Below, piece by piece: positions 1 through 5,294 of a DNA stretch of 9,545 nt. A model generated the notes under the pieces. That model did not search any database. It saw only the letters and a program-made list of their open reading frames with translations, and was not told where the DNA came from. Every line of letters begins with the position of its first letter. The stretch's first letter is position 1. A program made the position numbers and the translations under genes. This DNA is from Clostridia bacterium (lineage in GTDB: Bacteria > Bacillota_A > Clostridia > Oscillospirales > Butyricicoccaceae), in assembly GCA_017421885.1 (NCBI GenBank), contig JAFOHJ010000158.1, forward strand, positions 1 to 9,545, written 5' to 3'.

Positions 1-2
1 TT

Positions 3-326
3 GGTTTTTATGCCGGAAAATATCTCGACAGCGATAATGTCCCTATACACTACTTTTCGGATGGGGAATATTATCTCATAATCCCAAGATATGAGGGCAT
101 GGAGGTCACACTCTACCGCAACAGCATCGAAACGGGGGAGAAAACAAAGGTTTATGAAGCTTCCGAATGCACCCCGTTCATAATTAAATGCAATATCAGC
201 GACATCTTTCCCGATGTAACTGTCGAGCTGGGATATAAAGGCGAAACGGTCGAGTTCTCGCCATATATCTCCCTTATGGACGGCAGCGTACAGGTAGGGG
301 AAAGAGGGTTGGAACTGACAAAATAA
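3..326 (+). CDS. C-terminal part of an unrecognised protein, cut by the left window edge
   Basis: The reading frame is open from the first bases of the window to a TAA stop at 324-326. The ATG at 99 is therefore probably internal: it lacks a well-spaced ribosome binding site, and the upstream codons read as ordinary protein. About 107 residues are visible. They are mixed hydrophilic and aromatic, with short alternating stretches such as YYLIIP and FIIKCNI that suggest beta-strands, and many charged residues. There is no transmembrane segment, Cys cluster or motif I can tie to a family. A beta-sandwich tail of an exported or regulatory protein is possible, but that is a guess. The gene ends five bases before a strong hairpin terminator, so it is the last gene of its transcript. 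Function unknown. I am confident it is coding and partial, not about its role. Confidence 0.7.
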   Translation, partial: GFYAGKYLDSDNVPIHYFSDGEYYLIIPRYEGMEVTLYRNSIETGEKTKVYEASECTPFIIKCNISDIFPDVTVELGYKGETVEFSPYISLMDGSVQVGERGLELTK

Positions 327-330
327 TAAT

Positions 331-370
331 AAAGCTCCCGGACATTCTCGTCCGGGAGCTTTTGTTGTTT
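331..370 (+). terminator. Bidirectional intrinsic terminator between convergent genes
   Basis: A perfect 12-base stem (331-342 with 351-362, AAAGCTCCCGGA and its complement) encloses an 8-base loop and is followed by TTGTTGTTTT on the plus strand. Read on the minus strand, the same stem is followed by the complement of an AATAATAATAAA run, which is also U-rich. It lies between the stop of the left-edge gene (326) and the stop of the minus-strand amidohydrolase (373), so it can serve both. Confidence 0.9.
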
Positions 371-372
371 TA

Positions 373-1182
373 TTATTTCTTTATTTTATAGATGCGTACG
401 GCATTCTCATAGAATACCTCGTCCCAATGCTGCTCGGGAACAAGACGTGAAATGAAATCGATGTACTGCTCCATATTTACCAGCGGCCAATCGGTGCCAT
501 ACATGATGCGGTCGAAGGCATGAGGATATTTGAGCCATGTTTTAAGATGATCGACATATCCGCTGTTGTCGCGTATAAACGCATCGATATCATGCAGTCC
601 GCCGTCGAGTATACCCGAAAGGTCGGCACAGACATTGGGGTTTTTATCGAGAACAGCCGCCGTATCAACTACCCAGGGATTTCCATAGTGACAGATGACA
701 AAGGTAGTTTTGGGAAAATCGGCTGCAGCCTCGTCAACTACAAGTGGGTGGCAGTATTTGAGATAGGAACGTGGGCCTGCTGTGGCGCCCGAATGGATAG
801 CAATAGCCTTGCCGTACTGGCCTGCAAGGTCATACAGAGGATGGTAGAAGGGCTCGGTTATATAATGTCGGTTATAGCCGGGATAGAGCTTTATGCCGGC
901 ACAGTCGTCGCGTCTCAGGTGCTTCTCGACCAGCTCGAGAGAGGAGGTGAGAGTCTCTTTGGAAAAATGTCCGCTGTCAAAACCTACGCAATAATTCATA
1001 AAGGAGGGATATTCGTGGGGCTCGGCGATGCCGTTGTTGCCCATTACCACAGCGTGCTCGATATTGAGAGCGGAAAACACCTTTTTAAGATGTTCTTCAT
1101 TGTTCTGATGCCCTGCTGCAATGGCAAGCTCGTCAAAACCATAGCTGTGTTTGAAGTGGATATGAGCGTCTATGATCTTCAA
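373..1182 (-). CDS. TIM-barrel metal-dependent hydrolase (Amidohydrolase_2 / COG2159 family)
   Basis: A 269-residue protein of the amidohydrolase superfamily, a (beta/alpha)8 barrel with metal ligands at strand ends. Visible landmarks are D5-A-H7-I-H9 (the HxH of strand 1), K98 in GIKLYPGY, H130 in AIHSGA, H165 in ICHYGNPW and D231 in YGTDWP (the strand-8 Asp). This order and the length match Amidohydrolase_2 proteins, which include decarboxylases and C-C or C-N hydrolases; the substrate cannot be read from the sequence. No signal peptide is seen, so it is probably cytoplasmic. The start is TTG (1180-1182): an AAGGAGG lies 11 bases upstream (complement of 1194-1200), the HxH falls at the usual position, and no nearby in-frame ATG was seen upstream. 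It is monocistronic, with a terminator of the preceding gene upstream and a shared terminator downstream. A palindrome in its promoter suggests repressor control. Confidence 0.88.
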   Translation of the reverse strand: MKIIDAHIHFKHSYGFDELAIAAGHQNNEEHLKKVFSALNIEHAVVMGNNGIAEPHEYPSFMNYCVGFDSGHFSKETLTSSLELVEKHLRRDDCAGIKLYPGYNRHYITEPFYHPLYDLAGQYGKAIAIHSGATAGPRSYLKYCHPLVVDEAAADFPKTTFVICHYGNPWVVDTAAVLDKNPNVCADLSGILDGGLHDIDAFIRDNSGYVDHLKTWLKYPHAFDRIMYGTDWPLVNMEQYIDFISRLVPEQHWDEVFYENAVRIYKIKK

Positions 1183-1216
1183 GATAATATAAGCCTCCTT
1201 TATTATATAATATTAT

Positions 1217-1245
1217 ATGATACAGTAAAACTGTATTATTGTCAA
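1217..1245 (-). promoter_or_regulatory. Sigma-A-type promoter of the amidohydrolase gene
   Basis: On the minus strand there is a perfect -35 TTGACA (complement of 1240-1245), a 17-base spacer and a -10 TATCAT (complement of 1217-1222, five of six consensus positions). Transcription would begin near 1210, leaving a leader of roughly 28 bases that includes the AAGGAGG. It sits directly downstream of the zinc-ribbon gene's terminator. Confidence 0.75.
1220..1236. promoter_or_regulatory. Candidate operator palindrome inside the amidohydrolase promoter
   Basis: ATACAGT-AAA-ACTGTAT is a perfect inverted repeat with 7-base arms and a 3-base centre. It fills most of the -35/-10 spacer and overlaps the -10 hexamer by three bases. 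A dimeric repressor bound here would block RNA polymerase. No regulator gene lies beside it in the window, so the factor is unknown. AT-rich spacers yield short palindromes by chance, but exact 7-base arms at this position are suggestive. Confidence 0.45.
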
Positions 1246-1262
1246 AGAATAATACAAGAAAA

Positions 1263-1287
1263 CGGCCTGCCGTTTTCCGGCAGGCCG
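1263..1287 (-). terminator. Intrinsic terminator of the zinc-ribbon gene
   Basis: A perfect 10-base GC-rich stem (1263-1272 with 1278-1287) has a 5-base loop. On the minus strand it is followed by TTTTCTTGT, a usable U-tract. It starts about 20 bases after the stop codon of the zinc-ribbon gene and separates that gene from the amidohydrolase promoter. Confidence 0.88.
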
Positions 1288-1307
1288 CTCAGGACTAAAG
1301 CTTTAAC

Positions 1308-2015
1308 TTACAGCTTTGCGCCGCATTTGTTGCAGAATACATGCTCTGCTTCGTTTTCGGCTTCGCAGTTGGGGCAGATCTTTACAGAAGCGATCTCGAC
1401 TACTGTTTCTTCCTCGCACTCGCAATGGCCGCAGCAGCATTCGTGCTCTTCGCCGTCGTGGTGACCGCAGCAGCACTCATGCTCTTCGCCGTCATGGTGG
1501 CCACAGCAGCACTCATGCTCTTCTTCGCACTCGCACTTGCAGCATTCGGCCTCTTCACAGACCTCTGCTTCTACGGGAGCAGGTTCTTCGAGCTTTGCGC
1601 CGCAGCTCTTGCAGAAGTGAGCATCAAGGGCATTGAGGTTGCCGCATTCAGCGCACTTGACCGATGTAGCTTCCTGGCGCTTGACCTTGATTTCCGCCAA
1701 CTGAGCCTTGAGGTTGTCGATCTCATCGAGATATTCCTTGATGGTGGTGCAGAAAACCACTGCATCATCGTCGAGGGTCTCGCCGTTCAGATAGAGGTTC
1801 CAGTAATGGTCACCCAGGCGAGCCTTAAGCTCTTCGATGGATGTGTTAGCCGAGGAGATGCGAGCATTGAGCTTGCCCATCTCGATGACGTCGTTGGCCT
1901 TATCGCCGACGGTCTTTGTCAGTTCGGATGTCTTGTCGCCAACATTCTTGGCGATCTCGGGAAGAATATCACCAACATTCTTGGCGATCTCGCTGAGCTT
2001 ATCAAATAATGCCAT
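1308..2015 (-). CDS. Zinc-ribbon protein with amphipathic 11-mer repeats and a Cys/His-rich tandem repeat
   Basis: A 235-residue protein with no signal peptide. In order: three 11-residue repeats at about 7-39 (core E-I-A-K-N-V-G-D); a helical, probably coiled-coil region at about 48-116 with KLNARISSANTSIEELK; zinc ribbon 1 (C121, C124, C135, C138); a Cys/Glu/His-rich segment at 153-200 with three tandem 12-residue units of EEHECCCGHHDG type (165-176, 177-188, 189-200); and zinc ribbon 2 (C214, C217, C228, C231) ending CGAKL. The N-terminal layout (MALFDKL, 11-mers, KLN.RISS) resembles small zinc-ribbon proteins common in Clostridia, whose role I do not know. The Cys/His insert is the unusual part and could bind Zn, Cu, Ni or Fe. 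An ATG at 2013-2015 has GGAGGT eight bases upstream. It is monocistronic, between its own promoter and terminator. Metal binding at the two ribbons is well supported; metal storage, sensing or membrane association is inference. Confidence 0.87.
   Translation of the reverse strand: MALFDKLSEIAKNVGDILPEIAKNVGDKTSELTKTVGDKANDVIEMGKLNARISSANTSIEELKARLGDHYWNLYLNGETLDDDAVVFCTTIKEYLDEIDNLKAQLAEIKVKRQEATSVKCAECGNLNALDAHFCKSCGAKLEEPAPVEAEVCEEAECCKCECEEEHECCCGHHDGEEHECCCGHHDGEEHECCCGHCECEEETVVEIASVKICPNCEAENEAEHVFCNKCGAKL
1416..1523 (-). repeat. Three tandem 36-base repeats encoding Cys/His-rich 12-mers
   Basis: Units at 1488-1523, 1452-1487 and 1416-1451 encode EEHECCCGHHDG, EEHECCCGHHDG and EEHECCCGHCEC. 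The first two give identical protein but differ at a few bases, including silent GTC/GTG and ACC/CCA-type changes. This implies duplication followed by selection on the protein, or simply an older duplication. The third unit diverges at its end. Copy number could vary between strains by slippage. Confidence 0.88.
1899..1997 (-). repeat. Three 33-base repeats encoding an amphipathic 11-mer
   Basis: Residues 7-39 of the zinc-ribbon protein read as LSEIAKNVGDI, LPEIAKNVGDK and TSELTKTVGDK. The first two units are almost identical in DNA (both contain the complement of ACCAACATTCTTGGCGATCT), and the third is diverged. An 11-residue period matches three turns of helix (11/3), as in LEA-type and synuclein-type amphipathic helices. 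Confidence 0.8.
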
Positions 2016-2055
2016 AATAATTTACCTCCAAGTTTATTTTATCTGTGATGCTTTC

Positions 2056-2084
2056 ATTATACTATAAAAATCAGGAATTGTATG
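2056..2084 (-). promoter_or_regulatory. Probable promoter of the zinc-ribbon gene
   Basis: The minus strand has a perfect -10 TATAAT (complement of 2056-2061). At a 17-base spacing lies a weak -35, CATACA (complement of 2079-2084, three of six consensus positions). The implied start near 2050 gives a leader of about 35 bases containing the GGAGGT. The -10 is convincing and the -35 is not. Confidence 0.45.
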
Positions 2085-2160
2085 TACTTTTTTGATTTTT
2101 TATTCCTAATTTAATCAATAATTAATAGATATGTAGTATAAAGCAGCCCGATGGTAAATG

Positions 2161-2186
2161 AAAGACCACCCCGAAGGGCGGTCTTT
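2161..2186 (-). terminator. Intrinsic terminator of the M20 peptidase gene
   Basis: An 11-base stem (2161-2171 with 2176-2186) begins about 20 bases after the peptidase stop. In minus-strand RNA the single irregular pair is G-U, and the loop is UUCG closed by C-G, the especially stable cUUCGg tetraloop. The stem ends in UCUUU followed by CAUUU, so the U-tract is short and interrupted. Read on the plus strand the irregular pair would be an A-C mismatch, so the minus orientation fits better. Confidence 0.75.
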
Positions 2187-2207
2187 GCGATATATGATTT
2201 TTATGTA

Positions 2208-3578
2208 TCAGATATTCTGGAAGTCTACCTTTGCATTGCCGTTTTCGTCGTATGTAACGGCATCCTTGTCGAGAGAGATCTCGTCGATGGCCTTGAGATA
2301 CTCAGGAATAGAGGTGAACTCGGGCTTATAGTTTGCGATGATCTCCTTGGCAACAGCGGCTTCGTTCTCAAGCAGCTTTTCGGCTACGAACAGCTGAGCC
2401 TTAGCCGAGTTTACACACAGACGGTTGGGGTCGGTGATGTAATAGTCGATACCGTGACCTGTGCCGACAGCACCCATCGAGAAGAACTGAACACCGGGCA
2501 TGACACAGGTGATGTCTCCGAAGTCGGACGAGCCGGTGCCCCAATCAGTATAATTGAACTTAACACGGTCGTCGCCAACGAGCTCCTTGCAGCACTGTTC
2601 TACAAGCTGCATGAACTTAAGGTCATGGATCTCGGGAGCATAGCCGGGGCGGTCGCACAGCTCGACACCTGCGCCCATAGCAAGGGCAGCGCCGGTGAGA
2701 GCACGGTTGAACTTCTTGTTTTCGCGCTTGATAGCCTCAAGGGTACGGCCGCGGACATAGGATTCGATCTTCATCTCGTCGGGAATGATGTTAACAGCGA
2801 CATTAACGCCCATCATAATGGGATGGAAGCGGATGGTGTCTTTTTCCTGCAGAGTTTCTCTCAGGTCGTTGCAGGCCTGGAGGCCAAGCATTGCGGCATA
2901 CTGTGCGTTTACACCGAGGTGAGGTGCGCCGCCGGCATGGGAACTCTTGCCTTTGAACTTGATGGTCTTAGCCATACAGCCGTTGAAGCCGAAGCCGCAG
3001 GAGAAGTCGAATGCTTCGTCGGGGCCTGCTGCACCGCCGTGAACCATCATGGCGATATCACAATCATCGAGAACACCGCGATACATGAACTCTACCTTAC
3101 CGCCGTTATACTTGATGATGCCCTGCTTGCGGAGGTCTTCGCGGAATGCCAGCTGGATCATCTCTTCGGCGGGAACTGCGATGAGCTTGATCGAACCGGA
3201 GAGGCCATCGAGTGCACCGGGTTCCTTGAGGGCAGCAGCAATGCCAAGCAGAGCAGCACCCTGTCCGTGGTGAGCGCAGCAGTGAGTCATGCCGTTGACC
3301 GATTCGGGATGGTTGGCAATGTCGAGAGCATCGAGCTCGCCGAAGATAGCCAGCCTGGGGCCGGGTTTGCCGGTGTCAACAGTTGTCCAGAAACCGGGGA
3401 TGTTGCCGGCCTGAGTCAGCTCATAGCCGAGAGCCTCGAACTTTTCTGTAAGATATGCGTTAGCCTCCCACTCGGTGTAGCCGGTCTGAGGATGAGCCCA
3501 CAGCCATCTTTCGGCATCAAGGATCATCTGCTTGTTGGCATCTACATTTTTAATTATAAGTTCCTGTCGGTTTGTCAT
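2208..3578 (-). CDS. M20 family metallopeptidase / amidohydrolase (M20D, AbgB-like)
   Basis: A 456-residue cytoplasmic-type protein with the two-domain M20 layout: a catalytic domain interrupted by a dimerisation domain at about 195-310. Visible elements are GELDAL (80-85), a first metal site T-H99-C-C101-A-H103-H, PAEE (E138-E139, catalytic base and ligand), VHGG (H180), SSHAGGAPH (212-220, where H214 is the usual lid-domain His), a GSSDFGD motif (349-355) like those of AbgB-type enzymes, and GTGHG with H375 near the C-terminal metal site. M20D and AbgB enzymes remove acyl or aminobenzoyl groups from amino acids or cleave small peptides; the exact substrate is unknown. Its metal-site signature HCCAHHGQ departs from the classical HACGHDGH. 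The ATG (3576-3578) has AAGGAGG eight bases upstream. It appears monocistronic, divergent from tcdA and ended by its own hairpin. Confidence 0.9.
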   Translation of the reverse strand: MTNRQELIIKNVDANKQMILDAERWLWAHPQTGYTEWEANAYLTEKFEALGYELTQAGNIPGFWTTVDTGKPGPRLAIFGELDALDIANHPESVNGMTHCCAHHGQGAALLGIAAALKEPGALDGLSGSIKLIAVPAEEMIQLAFREDLRKQGIIKYNGGKVEFMYRGVLDDCDIAMMVHGGAAGPDEAFDFSCGFGFNGCMAKTIKFKGKSSHAGGAPHLGVNAQYAAMLGLQACNDLRETLQEKDTIRFHPIMMGVNVAVNIIPDEMKIESYVRGRTLEAIKRENKKFNRALTGAALAMGAGVELCDRPGYAPEIHDLKFMQLVEQCCKELVGDDRVKFNYTDWGTGSSDFGDITCVMPGVQFFSMGAVGTGHGIDYYITDPNRLCVNSAKAQLFVAEKLLENEAAVAKEIIANYKPEFTSIPEYLKAIDEISLDKDAVTYDENGNAKVDFQNI

Positions 3579-3745
3579 TGTATGTGCCTCCTTTACATGA
3601 ATGAATTGTGTATTACTATACTAAAATAATAACAAGATAATAAAAAATAGTAAAGGATAATTTTGAACTTAAGGTAAAGTTTGGATAGTATGTCGGTTCT
3701 TTTTATTCATTTTGCAGAAGAATAAAGACATGAAAAATCTGTGTG

Positions 3746-3775
3746 TTGACAGAAAATATGTTTGTTCGGTAGAAT
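3746..3775 (+). promoter_or_regulatory. Promoter of tcdA, which fixes its start codon
   Basis: A perfect -35 TTGACA (3746-3751), an 18-base spacer and a -10 TAGAAT (3770-3775, five of six consensus positions). Transcription would begin around 3782, right at the AAAGGA. The 5' leader would then be only about 16 bases, so translation cannot begin at the TTG at 3762, which lies inside the spacer. Confidence 0.65.
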
Positions 3776-3797
3776 AAATCCAAAGGATGTGAAAAAT

Positions 3798-4499
3798 ATG
3801 GATGAAAGATACAGCCGAACAGCCATGCTAATAGGCGAAGATGCCGTTATGAAGCTCAGACGCAGCCATGTTCTCGTCTGCGGAGTTGGCGGGGTAGGCT
3901 CGTTTATATGTGAGGCTCTTGCCAGAGTCGGAGTGGGTCACCTTACGCTGCTTGATTTTGATACTGTGTCGATGAGCAATATAAACCGCCAGCTGATTGC
4001 TCTCACCAGCACTGTGGGACGCAACAAGGCTCAGGTCATGGCCGATAGGATAGCCGATATCGACCCGGACACCAAAGTGGATGTGCTTGATATGTTCTTT
4101 TCGAGCGAGAACGCCGATGAGGTGCTTTCAAAAGGATTTGATTATATTGCCGATGCGATAGACACCGTTCCTTCCAAGCTGTGCCTTATAGAGGAGGCAC
4201 ACCGCAGAGAGATACCCATTATTTCGTCTATGGGTACGGGCAACAAGCTTGATCCTTCGAGATTCAGAATAACCGATATTTCAAAAACATCGGTCTGTCC
4301 GCTGGCAAAAAAGGTGAGGTATGAGCTGAAGAAGCGCGGAATAAGCCATCACAAAGTACTGTTCAGTGAGGAGCTTCCCATCAAGCCTGATTATGCCGAA
4401 GGCGAGAGGAAGGTGCCTGCTTCGATAAGCTTTGTTCCGTCGGCAGCGGGACTCATGATCGCAGGTGAGATCATCCGTGATCTTATAAATAATGATTAA
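3798..4499 (+). CDS. tcdA: tRNA threonylcarbamoyladenosine dehydratase (TcdA, ThiF/E1-like)
   Basis: A 233-residue cytoplasmic enzyme of the ThiF/MoeB/HesA E1-like superfamily. TcdA (formerly YgdL/CsdL) uses ATP to cyclise t6A37 of ANN-decoding tRNAs to ct6A. Visible are RYSRTAMLIG at the N terminus, the nucleotide loop G29-V-G-G-V-G34-S, the acidic pair D53 and D55, N61-I-N-R-Q65, K77, D122 in DAIDTVPSK, SSMGTGNK, and ISKTSVCPLAKKVRYELKKRGI-like text (given here as the motif KTSVCPLA) typical of Gram-positive TcdA. I choose the ATG at 3798, with AAAGGA ten bases upstream, over an in-frame TTG at 3762. That TTG has no ribosome binding site and lies within the promoter; it would add 12 residues before the conserved N terminus. 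The gene is monocistronic, with its own promoter and terminator. No cysteine desulfurase or CsdE partner lies beside it. The family assignment is strong. Confidence 0.92.
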   Translation: MDERYSRTAMLIGEDAVMKLRRSHVLVCGVGGVGSFICEALARVGVGHLTLLDFDTVSMSNINRQLIALTSTVGRNKAQVMADRIADIDPDTKVDVLDMFFSSENADEVLSKGFDYIADAIDTVPSKLCLIEEAHRREIPIISSMGTGNKLDPSRFRITDISKTSVCPLAKKVRYELKKRGISHHKVLFSEELPIKPDYAEGERKVPASISFVPSAAGLMIAGEIIRDLINND

Positions 4500-4504
4500 A
4501 ATAA

Positions 4505-4545
4505 AAGACAGGGAGAGGATAGACCTCTCTCTGTCTTATTGTTTT
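4505..4545 (+). terminator. Intrinsic terminator of tcdA, shared with the convergent amidase gene
   Basis: A 14-base stem (4505-4518 with 4524-4537; one G-U pair in plus-strand RNA) has a 5-base loop and is followed by ATTGTTTTATT. On the minus strand the stem has one A-C mismatch and is followed by a U-rich run (complement of AAAATAAAAG). It lies between the tcdA stop (4499) and the amidase stop (4544), so it probably works in both directions. Confidence 0.88.
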
Positions 4546-5218
4546 ATTCGGTTATAAGTGCCGCTGCAATGCCGTTGGCAATGGCCTGAGCATAGGCATC
4601 AAAGTTGCTGTCAAAGAGCTTGTTGTCGGCATCTGATGTCATAAAGCCCAGCTCGATAAGGCAGCTTGGCATTTTTGTGTGGCGGTTTACATAGTAATCG
4701 GAAGTGGGGTTTCCCGATGTGCCGCTGCGTATGCCGCGGTCTTCGTTTATTCCGGCGCTTACGAGGCCATGTAATATGCCTTCAGCCAGTTGTTTGTCGG
4801 CCCTTGGGCCTCCCGAAGGCACCCATATCTCCACACCGGAGGCAGAGCTCTGAGCACTGTTGCGGTGGACAGATATGAAAAGATCGGCACGGGACTTATT
4901 GGCAATATTGCATCGGTCAGCGAGTTCGATAAAGGTGTCGTCGGAACGGGTAAGAATGATCTCGATCTCGGGATAGGAGGCTGCAAGACGGTCGCGCACC
5001 GCAAGTATCATTGCGAGGCAGTCGTCCTTCTCAAGACGGTTTCCGTCGGGACCGACCGCGCCGGGGTCATCCCCGCCATGGCCGGCATCAAGACATACCC
5101 TGAGAATGCCGTCATCCCGATAGTCGGGGACCCTGAGATGATTGAATATTATCCCTGCCGCCAGCGCAATAAGGGCGCACACACAGGGGATTATAAACTT
5201 TGACCACTTACGTTCCAT
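4544..5218 (-). CDS. Membrane-anchored N-acetylmuramoyl-L-alanine amidase (Amidase_3)
   Basis: A 224-residue protein that cleaves the amide bond between N-acetylmuramic acid and the peptide stem of peptidoglycan. An N-terminal hydrophobic segment (about 8-28, after MERKWSK) is a signal-anchor or uncleaved signal, placing the enzyme outside the membrane. The Amidase_3 fold follows directly, with zinc ligands H47 (LDAGHGG), E63 (RLEKDD) and H118 (ISVHRN), and catalytic E189 (CLIELGF). All four key residues are present. There is no SPOR, SH3, LysM or AMIN domain, so cell-wall targeting rests on the anchor. The size and anchor resemble spore-cortex CwlD, but the text is that of general Amidase_3, so a sporulation role is not shown. 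The ATG (5216-5218) has GAGGTG five bases upstream. It lies 76 bases downstream of the PTS IIC gene on the same strand with no clear terminator between, so co-transcription is possible. Confidence 0.92.
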   Translation of the reverse strand: MERKWSKFIIPCVCALIALAAGIIFNHLRVPDYRDDGILRVCLDAGHGGDDPGAVGPDGNRLEKDDCLAMILAVRDRLAASYPEIEIILTRSDDTFIELADRCNIANKSRADLFISVHRNSAQSSASGVEIWVPSGGPRADKQLAEGILHGLVSAGINEDRGIRSGTSGNPTSDYYVNRHTKMPSCLIELGFMTSDADNKLFDSNFDAYAQAIANGIAAALITE

Positions 5219-5294
5219 ATCTTCACCTCTTTATAGTATCTAATTATAAAGAAGTAAATATAAAGATAAAAGAGGGTATTCTTTTAATTTTTTA
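5219..5294 (-). other. Short AT-rich spacer between the PTS IIC and amidase genes
   Basis: No convincing intrinsic terminator is seen. On the minus strand a TATAAT (complement of 5243-5248) could be a -10, but the sequence 17 bases upstream matches only two -35 positions. An inverted repeat CCTCTTT / AAAGAGG (5269-5275 and 5226-5232) has its downstream arm over the amidase ribosome binding site. The arms are short and 36 bases apart, so pairing is speculative. Confidence 0.35.

Noticed and set aside
520..1464. 314-codon plus-strand frame over the amidohydrolase and zinc-ribbon genes
   Set aside because: It crosses a promoter, a terminator and two minus-strand genes with clear motifs, so it is a shadow frame.
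1416..1523. CRISPR-like or intergenic repeat reading of the 36-base units
   Set aside because: The units are directly adjacent with no spacers and keep the reading frame of a gene with zinc ribbons on both sides; they are coding repeats.
1341..2009. 222-codon plus-strand frame with a membrane-protein look
   Set aside because: Its hydrophobic Ala/Leu/Phe runs are the antisense reading of the Cys/Glu/His repeats and helical region of the zinc-ribbon gene.
2151..3629. 492-codon open frame on the plus strand, longer than the M20 gene opposite
   Set aside because: It lies antisense to a protein with intact M20 motifs, begins without a ribosome binding site, runs through the peptidase terminator and ribosome binding site, and has no recognisable domain. 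Codon bias of the real gene explains it.
5226..5275. CCTCTTT/AAAGAGG inverted repeat as a riboregulator of the amidase
   Set aside because: The arms are only 7 bases and 36 bases apart in AT-rich sequence, with no alternative structure supporting a switch; recorded as a spacer note only.
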